The notes beneath the pieces were generated by a model, which made no database searches, was not told the DNA's origin, and saw only the letters and a list, made by a program, of their open reading frames with translations. A stretch of DNA of 64,000 nt, from NCBI GenBank assembly GCA_964291375.2, contig OZ219809.1:496001-560000 (forward strand), in the 5' to 3' direction. The first letter of the stretch is position 1. Every line of letters starts with the position of its first letter. Source of the stretch: 3107 sp001483205. Lineage in GTDB: Bacteria; Pseudomonadota; Alphaproteobacteria; Rhodobacterales; Rhodobacteraceae. The translations under genes were made by a program, and so were the position numbers. Below, in pieces: positions 51,608 through 62,076 of the stretch.

Positions 51608-54600
51608 ATGACGCGCAACGGGACTTGCAGCCGTTTTGATTTGCACTTAAGCCGGGAGCCGCAACCTGTGTGTCGCGCGCCGCGCAACCTTCTGCACCGG
51701 GCGGTTGTGACATGGGCCGCGTTACACAGCACCCCCCGCACCGCAGCCCCGACACCGGTTGCCCGCCTGTTCATCCGGCTTGCCCTTGCCCTGATGCTGG
51801 CCCTCGGCCTTGCCGCCCCCGCCGCCGCTCGCGTCTCCTTGCTGGTCAGCAATGTGGTAGACGAGTTTGATACCGCCGACTGGCCGAGCGACTCGGGCGA
51901 CAAAATGGCCCAGGGGTTCACGACCGGCTCAAACGCCTACGGCTATAAATTGTCCCGGATCGAAATGCACTTTAATACCTTGGCTACTAATCCCGTTCCG
52001 GCAGGGGTGACCGCGGCCCTGTATGCAAAACATGCCACGGAAGACGCGCCGGGCGAGAAGATCATTGATCTGACCGTCTTCAAAATAAATCAAAATAGCA
52101 ACAGTCTTGACAACTTCGGACCTCGCAAAACCACAGGAACAGCTTATTTCACCACGCCTTATCGCCCTGAGGTGATGCTTGAGAGAAATACAACTTATTT
52201 CCTGGTCGTTACGGCGACCAACCAACCCGCCCCTCACTCCATCAAAACCGGCGTGGTTGGCCGCGAGACAACTACGCTGGATGGATCGAGCATCTACGAC
52301 ACGCACCATGTCTATGACGCCTCAGCCTCGACCTGGAGCACCGTCTCTAACCCCCTTGAGATCAGAGTTCTGGCCTGGAAGAGAGCCGCACCCACGGGCC
52401 CACATGTCACAAATGCGGTGTTGAGAGACACGGAGTTGACCATCACCTTCAGAGAGACCCTCGCTGCCGCGGCCAATCTCGCGAACACCGCTTTCACGGT
52501 GGTCAGAACATCGTCGGCGGGCACCGCGAGGCCGAATAGGCCTCTGAGCGGCACGCCGCAGATCAGCGGCAATCGGGTGATACTGACCCTCTCCGACGCA
52601 GGAGATCCAGCGGACATCGTGACGGTCAGCTACGCCAAGCCCCCCACGGATAACAACAACCGGCTGGAGTTCGCAAACAGCGGCGTTGAGGTTGACGATT
52701 TCACCGACCAGCGGGTGGCGAATGGCATCAATGAGCAATGGGGCATTCTGAATACCGGCTGGCTGGAGAGCGCATCGGCAGAGGCGGGCGATGGCACGGT
52801 CACGGTCTCTTGGGAATTCTACCAGGGAACCGAGCCGGTTGTGGAATGGTTATACCAGGTGAGAGAAGACAGGATAAGGAAAAATCTTGGATTACGGATA
52901 AGCAGAAATCCTGATGTCTACCTCAATTTCCCCCCCGACCTGCGTCCGCCGAGAAACTCCAGACATATAGCGATAGGAACGTTTACCAACTGGAAACCGG
53001 TGCCCGGTGCCACGGACAGCACCAGAAGTCACACATTCACCGGCCTCAAGAGCTGTAACACCACAGAGCTCTATGCCCAAAGGTGCAAGCTCTACAGATA
53101 CCGGATCATGGCGATGATTGGTAATATATGCTGGGCCAACTCGGGCACAGCCCAGGCGTATCGCATCCCCTGTCCCAGCAGTTCGGTGGATACCAGCAGG
53201 GTGTTGCCGAAATCCGAACCCGATAACCCGCTGTTGCGTGTGAGATCGGATATGAACGGCGGGCCGGGCAAGGAACCGAAGGGGCAGCAGAGGGCAAGCG
53301 GCAACCTCTGGAGCCAGTCGCGCTCATTCGGCGGGGCCGATGGCAGCCTTCTCAGAAGCCTGTCGAGCACACTCGACACCACCACCGAAACGGGCTGCGC
53401 GGTGGAAGTGGAGGTTGAATTTTTCGACGACGACGGCAATGCGGTGCAAGTGAATGCGCTGGCGGCCACGCACTTCACGGTTGAGGACGGGAACGGGACC
53501 ATCGGCACGCCGGTGCAGGACGCGGACGGTCTCGGCTGGACGGTTCCGGCCTGGGCAAATCCGGGCTTCACCGGGCTGATGCGGGTGTTGCTGGGGAAAA
53601 CGGATCGCTGGAAAGCGTCGGAGCATGTGTTCCGTATCAGTGCGGGCGAGACCTGCGCGGCGTCGGTGCCCCCCACGTCTCTGGCCTCGCTTGCGCTTGA
53701 GGGGATGGAGCTGGACCCGGCCTTTGACCCTGACACCTACCAATACCGTGTCACGGTGCCGAATTTCGTCACCAGTGCCACGCTTGATGCGCAGGCTGTG
53801 TATGAGACGGCCACCGTGTCGATCAACCGCGAAGACGATGACGAGGATGTCCCCGGCCATCAGGTGGCGCTGTCGAACATTTTCCACGTGACGATCAGCG
53901 TGACGGTCGGCGACGAGACACAGAGCTACTACATCAACGGGTCTCCGCCGCCACCGGACGATGCGCTGACCGGCTTTGAGTTGGTGGATGCGGCGACGGA
54001 CGCGGATTTGGGCGCGATTGCGGATGGCGATACGTTGTCGGGGTCGGCGACGGGGCTGTATGGTTTCCGCGCGGCGGTCACGCCGGGGGTGGAGATCGGC
54101 AGTGTGGTGCTGACGCTTTCCGGTCCGGACGAGGGTGACACCCATACGCAGACCGAGGGCCTGTTGCCCTATTCGCTCTACGGCGACGCGCCGGGCGGTG
54201 CGAATGGCGGCCGGGCCGAGCATGGCCGGGTGCTGGCGGCGGGGTCGTATACGCTCTCGGCGACGGCCTATGCAGGGAGCGGCGGCGCGGGTGATGCGCT
54301 TGACACGCGCTCGGTGACGTTCACGGTTGAGGGCGCGGCCACAACGCTGCCGGCCTCGGCGGGGGTGCTGACCGGCCTGGTGCTGGTTGATGCCTCGGAC
54401 AACACCGATCTGGGCGCGATTGCGGATGGCGATACGCTGTCGGTGTCGTCGGACGGCACCTATGGCATCCGCGCTGGCGTGGGGCAGACCGTCGGCAGCG
54501 TGGTGCTGACGCTTTCCGGTCCGGGCGAGACGGACACCCATACGCAGACCGAGAGCATTGCGCCCTATTCGCTCTATGGCGACGAGGATGACGGGGCCGG

Positions 54601-56536
54601 CGGGCGGACGCTCAATGGCGAGGCCCTGCCGGTGGGGTCGTATACGCTGACGGCAACGGCCTATGCGGAGCGCGGCGGCGCGGGCGAGGTGCAGGGCACG
54701 CTGTCGGTGTCGTTCGAGGTGCTGGAGGCGGCGGTGCTGTCGGTGGCGGATGCGAGCGCCACGGAAGGCACCGATGAGGCGCTTGAATTCGTAGTGACAC
54801 TGGATCGCGAGGCGACCGGCACGGTGACGGTGAGCTATACGACTGAGGATGGCGTCGCGACGGCGCCTGCGGATTACACGACGACCTCTGGCACCCTGAC
54901 CTTCGCGGCGGGCGAGACCACACAGACGGTTTCGGTGCCGATCGTGAACGACGGCCATGATGAGGGCAGCGAAACGATGACCCTGACGCTTTCGGGGGCA
55001 ACCGGGGCGACGATCACCGATGACCGGGCGACGGGAACGATCTCGAATGACGGCCCGATCCCCGAGGCATGGCTGGCCCGTTTCGGGCGCACGGTGACGG
55101 GTCAGGTGCTGGATGCGGTGGAGACCCGGCTGTCGGCCACGCGCGCGGTGGGGGTTGAGGCCCGGCTTGCGGGTGAGGCCCTGCCGTCTTCGGATGAGGC
55201 GGCGGCGTCTCTGGCCTCGTGGCTCGCCCCGGCGGAACCGGATCGGGGCCTGATGTCTCAGGCGGACGCCCCCGGCGGGGTGCGGTTCGAGACCCGCGCC
55301 CTGACCGAACGGGATTTCCTCGTCGGCACGTCCTTTGCGATGACGGCGCAGGCGGGTGAGGGCGGCGGTTTTGCCTCGCTGTGGGGCAATGCCTCGGTCA
55401 CCGGTTTCGATGGCCGGAGGGCCAACCTGACCCTGGACGGCGAGGTGACCACCGGGCTGATCGGTGTTGACTGGGCGGCGGACAACCGGGTCGCGGGCCT
55501 GGCGCTCGGCCATTCGCGCGGCACCGGCAACTATCGGGATGCGGAGGGTTCGCCCGGCATGGACGGCAAGATCGAGGCGACGCTGACCGGCCTCTACCCC
55601 TATGCGGGCATTGACCTGACCGACCGGCTGTCGGTCTGGGCGGCGGCGGGCCACGGCACCGGCGAGGTGACGGTGACGCCATCGGGCGGGGCCGACCTGA
55701 CGGCTGACCTGTCGATGTCGATGCTGGCGGCGGGGTTGCGCAACGAGGTTCTGCGGCCTGCGGGCAGTGGTCTCTCGCTGGCGGTTAAGGGCGATGCGCG
55801 CTTCACCCGGACCTCCTCGGACGCGGTGGATGGCATGAGCACGAGCGGCGGCAATCTGGCGGCGGCGGACGCGGATGTGTGGCTGCTGCGCGCCGGGATC
55901 GAGGGGTCGCAGACGATGACCCTGACCGCCGGTGCCACCCTCACCCCGTCTTTCGAGGTCGGGCTGCGGCTTGACGGCGGCGACGCCGAGACCGGTATGG
56001 GCGCGGACATCGGCGGCGGTCTGGCCTTTGCCGATCCGGCGAGCGGCCTGACGCTTGACCTGAAGGCGCGGGGGCTGCTGGCCCATGAGGCGTCGGGTTT
56101 CCGGGAGTGGGGCGCGAGTATTGCCGCCTCGTGGGATCCGCGCCCGACGACCGACCGGGGGCCGGCGCTGTCGCTCACGCAGACCTGGGGCGCATCGCCG
56201 TCGGGCGGCATGGATGCGCTGCTGTCGCGCGAGACGCTGGCGGGGCTGGCGGCGGATGACAGCGCCGGGACGTTCGGGGCGGCGGGCCGTCTGGAGGGTG
56301 AACTGGGCTATGGCATCGCGATGTTCGGCGGCGGGTTCACGGGGACGCCGAATGTCGGTTTTGCCCTGTCGGACGGCGGGGCGCGTGAGTGGCGGGTCGG
56401 CTGGCGGCTCAGCCCCGGCGGAACCGCGCGCGGCGATTTTGACTTTGGCTTCAGTCTTGATGCCACCCGGCGCGACCCCGCAGGCGGCGGTGCCCCCGAG
56501 CACGCAGTGGCACTGAAGGGTGCCCTGCGCTGGTAG
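51608..56536 (+). CDS. Large multidomain autotransporter-like outer-membrane protein
   Basis: 1642 residues from ATG 51608 (GGGGAAACGACC upstream; a start at 51530 is also open). A signal peptide (RLFIRLALALMLALGLAAPAAA) lies at about 54-74, unusually far in. Then a choice-of-anchor-like domain (75-255), a SwmB-like domain (263-375), an FN3-like stretch (about 392-520), a cadherin-like beta-sandwich (694-778), two tandem 125-residue repeats sharing LGAIADGDTLS and VGSVVLTLSGP (781-911, 918-1042), a Calx-beta domain (1043-1148) and a C-terminal barrel of about 490 residues ending in ALRW. It should be a surface adhesin or displayed protein. No protease motif was seen. Confidence 0.85.
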   Translation: MTRNGTCSRFDLHLSREPQPVCRAPRNLLHRAVVTWAALHSTPRTAAPTPVARLFIRLALALMLALGLAAPAAARVSLLVSNVVDEFDTADWPSDSGDKMAQGFTTGSNAYGYKLSRIEMHFNTLATNPVPAGVTAALYAKHATEDAPGEKIIDLTVFKINQNSNSLDNFGPRKTTGTAYFTTPYRPEVMLERNTTYFLVVTATNQPAPHSIKTGVVGRETTTLDGSSIYDTHHVYDASASTWSTVSNPLEIRVLAWKRAAPTGPHVTNAVLRDTELTITFRETLAAAANLANTAFTVVRTSSAGTARPNRPLSGTPQISGNRVILTLSDAGDPADIVTVSYAKPPTDNNNRLEFANSGVEVDDFTDQRVANGINEQWGILNTGWLESASAEAGDGTVTVSWEFYQGTEPVVEWLYQVREDRIRKNLGLRISRNPDVYLNFPPDLRPPRNSRHIAIGTFTNWKPVPGATDSTRSHTFTGLKSCNTTELYAQRCKLYRYRIMAMIGNICWANSGTAQAYRIPCPSSSVDTSRVLPKSEPDNPLLRVRSDMNGGPGKEPKGQQRASGNLWSQSRSFGGADGSLLRSLSSTLDTTTETGCAVEVEVEFFDDDGNAVQVNALAATHFTVEDGNGTIGTPVQDADGLGWTVPAWANPGFTGLMRVLLGKTDRWKASEHVFRISAGETCAASVPPTSLASLALEGMELDPAFDPDTYQYRVTVPNFVTSATLDAQAVYETATVSINREDDDEDVPGHQVALSNIFHVTISVTVGDETQSYYINGSPPPPDDALTGFELVDAATDADLGAIADGDTLSGSATGLYGFRAAVTPGVEIGSVVLTLSGPDEGDTHTQTEGLLPYSLYGDAPGGANGGRAEHGRVLAAGSYTLSATAYAGSGGAGDALDTRSVTFTVEGAATTLPASAGVLTGLVLVDASDNTDLGAIADGDTLSVSSDGTYGIRAGVGQTVGSVVLTLSGPGETDTHTQTESIAPYSLYGDEDDGAGGRTLNGEALPVGSYTLTATAYAERGGAGEVQGTLSVSFEVLEAAVLSVADASATEGTDEALEFVVTLDREATGTVTVSYTTEDGVATAPADYTTTSGTLTFAAGETTQTVSVPIVNDGHDEGSETMTLTLSGATGATITDDRATGTISNDGPIPEAWLARFGRTVTGQVLDAVETRLSATRAVGVEARLAGEALPSSDEAAASLASWLAPAEPDRGLMSQADAPGGVRFETRALTERDFLVGTSFAMTAQAGEGGGFASLWGNASVTGFDGRRANLTLDGEVTTGLIGVDWAADNRVAGLALGHSRGTGNYRDAEGSPGMDGKIEATLTGLYPYAGIDLTDRLSVWAAAGHGTGEVTVTPSGGADLTADLSMSMLAAGLRNEVLRPAGSGLSLAVKGDARFTRTSSDAVDGMSTSGGNLAAADADVWLLRAGIEGSQTMTLTAGATLTPSFEVGLRLDGGDAETGMGADIGGGLAFADPASGLTLDLKARGLLAHEASGFREWGASIAASWDPRPTTDRGPALSLTQTWGASPSGGMDALLSRETLAGLAADDSAGTFGAAGRLEGELGYGIAMFGGGFTGTPNVGFALSDGGAREWRVGWRLSPGGTARGDFDFGFSLDATRRDPAGGGAPEHAVALKGALRW

Positions 56537-56758
56537 CGGTGATTGCAGCGGAGACCGCCGGGACCGGAGCGGAGACTTTGAAGGGGCGGCGGGTGCTCTG
56601 CCCCACACAACCTGCCGGAGCGCAACAACAAAACCGTGATTGTGACAGGCAGGCGCGGGGGCGTCCTGAAACGGCAAGCATGACCGGCACACCCGCGGGC
56701 GGACCAATGCCCCCGGCGCGCTGATCGTCAGGGCCTTGCTCACCGCATTTCCCCCCGA

Positions 56759-57457
56759 TCAGCCGCCGCCCTCATGGGCAATCGCCGCTGCAAACGCCTC
56801 ATTTCCGATGTCTTCAAGCCCCCATGCGACCGCTGGTGTGTCCGGGAAACGGAAAATACCGGTCTTTGCGCCGCGGACCATGGCAGGGGGCACCCCGAAT
56901 TTCGCGGTATCCATCGACAGGCCAGCCCCGACCGCCTTGACCACGGCCTCCTTGAGGGTCCAGAGGCGATAGAACTGCCTGACCTTCGCCTGCCCGCTCA
57001 GGCCCTCAAATCCGGCCCGTTCGCCGGGCGCAAAAAGCAGCCGGATGCAGGCGTCCAGATTTCGGTCGGGTGAGCGTTCCTCCACATCCACCCCGATGCG
57101 GCCCTCTGACGCCAGGGCGATCAGCCCGTGCCCGCCGCTGTGGCTGACATTGAAGGCGACCGGCACCGTGACGCCCTTCACCCGTGCGAACGGCTTGCCG
57201 AATTGCGATGTCCCGAATGACAGGTCAGCGTTGTTGCAACCAAGCTCGCGGCAGAGCAGTGACCGGAGTGCGGCCCGGCACAAGCTGAACTCGCGGCGCG
57301 GGCGGGGATGCACGAAACGGTGCCGGCGGGACTGTTCTGCGTCGTCGAGCCACTCCGTTGCCTCGGCTTCGCGCGGTGCCTGACGCTCCAGGTCAATGTG
57401 AAAGACGGTGGCGGCGTCCAATGTGCGGAACCGGTGCCAGAGGAAGGCATCATCCAT
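56759..57457 (-). CDS. Sfp-type 4'-phosphopantetheinyl transferase
   Basis: 232 residues from ATG 57457 (MDDAFLWHRFRTLDAATVFHID). Motifs: KPFARVKGVTVPVAFNVSHSGG, IGVDVEERSPDRNLD with the Mg-binding Asp and Glu, and FYRLWTLKEAVVKAVGAGL. It transfers phosphopantetheine to carrier proteins, usually of NRPS/PKS or lysine-type pathways; none is in the window. The start overlaps a 27-codon ORF (TGATG). Convergent with the large autotransporter. Confidence 0.9.
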   Translation of the reverse strand: MDDAFLWHRFRTLDAATVFHIDLERQAPREAEATEWLDDAEQSRRHRFVHPRPRREFSLCRAALRSLLCRELGCNNADLSFGTSQFGKPFARVKGVTVPVAFNVSHSGGHGLIALASEGRIGVDVEERSPDRNLDACIRLLFAPGERAGFEGLSGQAKVRQFYRLWTLKEAVVKAVGAGLSMDTAKFGVPPAMVRGAKTGIFRFPDTPAVAWGLEDIGNEAFAAAIAHEGGG

Positions 57458-57540
57458 CACCACCACCGGTTCACGACGGCGGTCATGGGCCGGTGCAGCG
57501 ATGCCCGGCGCGTCGCCAAAATCAGGTTCGGAAATGCCAT
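57457..57540 (-). CDS. Possible 27-codon upstream ORF coupled to the PPTase gene
   Basis: Reads MAFPNLILATRRASLHRPMT then AVVNRWW and a TGA that overlaps the PPTase ATG. A strong ribosome site GGAGGAG lies eight bases before its ATG, whereas the PPTase start has none of its own. This favours translational coupling, though a frameshift error or chance ORF cannot be ruled out. Confidence 0.35.
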   Translation of the reverse strand: MAFPNLILATRRASLHRPMTAVVNRWW

Positions 57541-57786
57541 GGATCCGGCTCCTCCGCGTCTTCGGACTGATCCGGCACCTGTGCCGGGGGCACCACCCCA
57601 ATGCCGCAACACCCGGAAGGTAACGTCTTCCGGCGGGCGTGTCACCCGTTTGCCCGGCACGGGGCACGGGGCGCACAGGCAGAGAGCGGCGGGAATTTTC
57701 CGGCAAGCGGGCAAATGCTTTTGGGTCTCCCCCGTGATTGCGATACGATGCGGGGGAACTGACACCTGCCGGAGGCACCGCCGCCC

Positions 57787-59286
57787 ATGACCGACCCCAC
57801 CTGCATTCTGGCAATCGACCAGGGCACCACATCCAGCCGCGCCATCGTCTTTGACACCGACCTGACCATCCGGGCTATCGCTCAACAGGAATTTCCCCAG
57901 CATTTCCCGCATTCCGGCCAGGTGGAGCACGACCCGGAGGACATATGGGCCTCGACGGTCTCGACCTGCCGCGCCGCCGTTGAACAGGCCGGGATCAGCC
58001 CCGCCGCGATTGCGGCAATCGGCATCGCCAATCAGCGCGAAACCACAATCGTCTGGGACCGGCGCACCGGCAAGGCGGTCTGCAATGCCATCGTCTGGCA
58101 GGACCGGCGCACCGCCTACATGTGCCGCGCCCTGCGCGAGGCGGGACACGAGGCAGAAGTGACGGCCAGAACCGGCCTGTTGCTTGACCCCTATTTCTCT
58201 GCCACCAAGCTGAAATGGATTCTCGACACCGTTCCCGGCGCACGGGCACAGGCGGCGAACGGGGATTTGCTGTTCGGCACCGTCGATTGCTATCTGATCT
58301 GGCGTCTGACTAGCGGCCAGCGCCATATGACCGACGCCACAAATGCCGCGCGCACCATGCTTTACAACATCGTCGATGGCCGCTGGGACGAAGAGCTGTT
58401 GCGCCTGCTTGACATCCCGCCCGCCATGCTGCCGCAGGTTACCGACTGCGCCGGTGATTTCGGGCAGGCGGGCGATGCGCTCTTTCCCGGCCATTCCATC
58501 GCCATTCGGGGGGTGGCGGGTGACCAGCAGGCGGCGACCATCGGACAGGCCTGCTTTCGCCCCGGCATGATGAAATCCACCTACGGGACCGGCTGTTTTG
58601 CCCTGCTGAACACCGGCGCGACCCCGGTTTTTTCCCAAAACCGGCTGCTCTGCACGATTGCTTACCGGCTGGAGGGTCGCCCGACCTATGCGCTGGAAGG
58701 GTCGATCTTTGTGGCCGGGGCGGTGGTTCAGTGGCTGCGCGACGGGCTGAAGCTGATCGGCAGCGCGCCCGAGGCCCAATCCCTTGCCGCCACCGCCGAT
58801 CCGGGCCAGAACGTCATTCTGGTGCCCGCCTTCACCGGTTTGGGCGCGCCTTACTGGAATGCAGAGTGCCGGGGGGCGGTCTTTGGGCTGACGCGGGCCA
58901 CCGGGGCCGCCGAGATGGCCCGCGCGGCGCTGGAAAGCGTCGGGTTTCAGACCCGGGATTTGCTGGAGGCCATGGGGCAGGATCGTGCGGATGGCGGCGG
59001 GCAGGGGGTGTTGCGGGTTGATGGCGGCCTGTCGGCGTCTGACTGGACGATGCAGTTTCTGGCCGACATCACCGGCGTGCCGGTGGAGCGCCCGGCGATT
59101 GTGGAAACAACGGCGCTGGGCGCGGCATGGCTGGCGGGGATGAGCACGGGCGTGCTGCCGTCGCAAGAGGATTTTGCGCGGGTCTGGGTGCGGCAGGCGC
59201 GGTTTGCGCCGGGGATGAGCGGGGAAGAGCAAGAAGCCCGTTATGCGGGGTGGAAGCGGGCGGTCGCGGCAACGCTGAGCCTGTAG
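57787..59286 (+). CDS. glpK: Glycerol kinase
   Basis: 499 residues with GCCGGAGG upstream. FGGY-kinase motifs: ILAIDQGTTSSRAIVFD at the N-terminus, GIANQRETTIVWDRRTG, TGLLLDPYFSATKLKW, GDQQAATIGQACFRPGMMKSTYGTGCF and the C-terminal VDGGLSASDWTMQFLADITG. It phosphorylates glycerol to glycerol-3-phosphate. No glpF, glpD or regulator is adjacent in this window. Confidence 0.96.
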   Translation: MTDPTCILAIDQGTTSSRAIVFDTDLTIRAIAQQEFPQHFPHSGQVEHDPEDIWASTVSTCRAAVEQAGISPAAIAAIGIANQRETTIVWDRRTGKAVCNAIVWQDRRTAYMCRALREAGHEAEVTARTGLLLDPYFSATKLKWILDTVPGARAQAANGDLLFGTVDCYLIWRLTSGQRHMTDATNAARTMLYNIVDGRWDEELLRLLDIPPAMLPQVTDCAGDFGQAGDALFPGHSIAIRGVAGDQQAATIGQACFRPGMMKSTYGTGCFALLNTGATPVFSQNRLLCTIAYRLEGRPTYALEGSIFVAGAVVQWLRDGLKLIGSAPEAQSLAATADPGQNVILVPAFTGLGAPYWNAECRGAVFGLTRATGAAEMARAALESVGFQTRDLLEAMGQDRADGGGQGVLRVDGGLSASDWTMQFLADITGVPVERPAIVETTALGAAWLAGMSTGVLPSQEDFARVWVRQARFAPGMSGEEQEARYAGWKRAVAATLSL

Positions 59287-59510
59287 CGGGCGGGTTGCAG
59301 GTGCTGTTGCCGGTGATCCGTAAGGCCTTCGGGGAAAACGGCAGGGCGCGCGGCCTGCCGGGATGTTCATGCGCCCGATTTAACCGCCGATACGCCATCC
59401 CGCAAAGGCCCCGAGGTCGGTTTTGCGCCCCTTTGGGTCGGCTGCCCTTTGAACCGCCCGCCATTTTGCGCCATCCTGCCCCAAATCCTTTCTGAACAGA
59501 GAATCGCGCC

Positions 59511-62021
59511 ATGAAAACCGAAGTCAAAGCGCTTGTCGTTGGGGGCGGGGCCGTCGGGGTCTCTATCGCCTATCACCTCGCCCGTGCCGGTTGGAACGAG
59601 GTGATGCTGGTCGAGCGGGACGAGCTGACCTCCGGCTCCACCTGGCACGCCGCCGGGCTGCTGCCGCTCTTCAACATGTCCTACGCCACCACCCATATCC
59701 ACAAATATTCGGTCGATTTCTACAAAACGCTGGAGGCGGAAACCGGCCTCAATCCGGGCTTTTTCGTCGTCGGTAACCTGCGCATGGCGCAAAGCCGGGC
59801 GCGCATGGACGAATACATGCTTTATGCCTCGACCGCGGAAACCTGCGACGTTCCCTATGAATGGCTGGACCCGAAAGAGATCAGGCGGCGCTGGCCACTG
59901 GTGCGCACCGATGATCTGGTCGGCGCGATCTATCACCCGACCGATGGCTATATCAACCCGGCGGACCTGACCCAGGCCATGGCCAGGGGTGCGCGCGCGC
60001 GCGGCGTGACAATCGAGCGCAAATGGCAGGCCGATGCCTTTGCCTGGCAGGGCGATCACTGGCAGGTGACCCTGACCCGCATGGCCGAGCAGGGCGGCAA
60101 TCTGGTGGCCACCGGGGAACAGGCCACAATCCGCGCCGAGCATGTCGTCACCGCCTCGGGCAACCACGCGCAGCGGACGGCGCGGATGCTGGGCATACGG
60201 ATACCGGCGATCCCGGTGGAACATCAGTATATCGTCACCGAACCGGACCCGGAGCTGGTGAACTTCCGCGCCGCCGGTCACCCCGAACACCCGGTTCTGC
60301 GCGATGCCGACGCCAAATGGTATGTGCGCGAGGAACGCGGCGGCTGGATTCTCGGCCCCTATGAGCAGGGCGCGCCCGCCCGGTTCGAGTATTCCGCGCC
60401 TGAGAGTTTCCGCGCTGACCTGTTTCCGCTCGACCTGGAGCGGATTGAGGCCGAATACATGTCGATGATCCACCGCATCCCGTCTACGGAAACCGTCGGC
60501 CTGAAAGACGATTATAACGGCCCGATCTGCTATACCCCTGACGGCAACCCGCTGGTCGGCCCCGCGCCGGGCCTGCGCAACATGTGGCTGGCCGAGGGCT
60601 TTTCCTTCGGGATCACCGCCGCAGGCGGAACCGGGTATTATCTGGCGCAGATGATGACCGGGGGCGAGGCCGAAATCGACATGGCCTCGCTTGATCCGAA
60701 GCGTTACGGGCAGGGGTGGATGACCACCGAATATGCCGCGCGCAAGAACGAGGAATGCTATGCGCATGTCTATATCCTGCATCACCCGGATGAAGAGCGC
60801 GAAGCCTGCCGCCCGTTGCGGGTCTCGCCCGCCTATGACCGCCAGAAGGCGCGCGGCGCGCAGTTTGGTCAGGTCAATGGCTGGGAGCGCCCGAACTATT
60901 TCGGCCCTGTCGGTGCAGAGGACGCCTTTGACCATGACGCGCGCAGCTTTCGGCGCGGCGGCTGGTGGGAATACGCGGTTGCAGAGGCAAGGGCCGTGCG
61001 CACCGGCGTCGGCCTGATCGACGCCACCGCCTTTGCCAAGCATGTGGTCAGGGGCCCGGGCGCGACCGCGTTCCTCGACTGGTTCACCTGCAACCGGCTG
61101 CCGCGCGTCGGGCGCATCAACCTGACCTATGCGCTGACCGGCCACGGCACCACCCGCAGCGAATACACCATCCTGCGCACGGGGGCGGATGAATACCTGC
61201 TGATCTCTGCCGGGGCCTGGGCGGATTATGATGCCGATTACCTGCTGAAGGCGGTGGCCGACAAGGAACCCGCATTTGGCCGGATTGAGGTGCAGGACGT
61301 GACCACCGCGCGGGGGGTGTTCGCGATTGCCGGGCCGAAGTCGCGCGATGTCCTGCGTGCGGTTGTGCGGGATGCAGAGCCGGAGACCGTGCTTGGCAAC
61401 GCCCGTTTCCCGTGGCTTTCGGCCCGGCGGATCGAGCTTGGCATGTGCCCGGTTGACGCGGTGCGTGTCGCCTATACCGGTGAACTTGGGTGGGAGCTGC
61501 ACCACCCGATCGAAATGCAGACCTATCTGTTTGACCTGCTGGAGGCCGCCGGTGCGCCCCACGGCATGAAACTGGTCGGCGCGCGGGCACAGAACTGGTT
61601 GCGGCAGGAGAAATCCTATCGCGCCTTCGGGACCGATCTTGGCCGGGATGCGACGCCGCTGGAGGCCGGGCTGCCGCGTTTCGTGGACCTCGGCAAGGAC
61701 TTTTACGGCAAGGCCGCGTTGCAGGAAACCGGCCTGCGGGTGATGTGCTGCACGCTGCTGATTGACGGCCCGGCGGATGCCGATCCGTGGGGGCGAGAGG
61801 CACTCTATGACGAAAGCGGCGGGGCGCGCGTTGGCCGGCTGACCTCGGGGGGGTATTCGGTGCATTTCGGCAAGTCGATTGGTATGGGGTATGTGCGGCC
61901 CGAGCTGGCGGTTGAGGGAACGCGGCTGAAGGTCAGGATGCAGGATCGGCTGTGGGAGGCAGTCGTGACCTGCGACAGCCCCTATGATCCGAAGAACGGG
62001 GCCATGCGCGCCGACGGCTGA
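59511..62021 (+). CDS. FAD- and folate-dependent dimethylglycine/sarcosine dehydrogenase-like enzyme
   Basis: 836 residues. An N-terminal DAO-type FAD domain starts with VVGGGAVGVSIAYHLARAG, and TSGSTWHAAGLLP holds the His commonly linked to FAD in this family. The C-terminal half is GcvT-like (aminomethyltransferase) with SEYTILRTGADEYLLISA, VAYTGELGWELHHPIEMQ and GYVRPELAVEGTRL. Such proteins demethylate dimethylglycine or sarcosine and pass C1 to tetrahydrofolate. Substrate not determinable; it stands alone between glpK and xth. Confidence 0.87.
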   Translation: MKTEVKALVVGGGAVGVSIAYHLARAGWNEVMLVERDELTSGSTWHAAGLLPLFNMSYATTHIHKYSVDFYKTLEAETGLNPGFFVVGNLRMAQSRARMDEYMLYASTAETCDVPYEWLDPKEIRRRWPLVRTDDLVGAIYHPTDGYINPADLTQAMARGARARGVTIERKWQADAFAWQGDHWQVTLTRMAEQGGNLVATGEQATIRAEHVVTASGNHAQRTARMLGIRIPAIPVEHQYIVTEPDPELVNFRAAGHPEHPVLRDADAKWYVREERGGWILGPYEQGAPARFEYSAPESFRADLFPLDLERIEAEYMSMIHRIPSTETVGLKDDYNGPICYTPDGNPLVGPAPGLRNMWLAEGFSFGITAAGGTGYYLAQMMTGGEAEIDMASLDPKRYGQGWMTTEYAARKNEECYAHVYILHHPDEEREACRPLRVSPAYDRQKARGAQFGQVNGWERPNYFGPVGAEDAFDHDARSFRRGGWWEYAVAEARAVRTGVGLIDATAFAKHVVRGPGATAFLDWFTCNRLPRVGRINLTYALTGHGTTRSEYTILRTGADEYLLISAGAWADYDADYLLKAVADKEPAFGRIEVQDVTTARGVFAIAGPKSRDVLRAVVRDAEPETVLGNARFPWLSARRIELGMCPVDAVRVAYTGELGWELHHPIEMQTYLFDLLEAAGAPHGMKLVGARAQNWLRQEKSYRAFGTDLGRDATPLEAGLPRFVDLGKDFYGKAALQETGLRVMCCTLLIDGPADADPWGREALYDESGGARVGRLTSGGYSVHFGKSIGMGYVRPELAVEGTRLKVRMQDRLWEAVVTCDSPYDPKNGAMRADG

Positions 62022-62076
62022 CCGGTGGCGGTGGTGGGTGCGATGCCCCTGCCCCTTGCCCGGTCGCAAGCCGCGC

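Noticed and set aside
53324..56743. 1139-residue reading frame on the minus strand
   Set aside because: Arg/His/Gln-rich shadow of the autotransporter gene; no ribosome site, signal peptide or domain.
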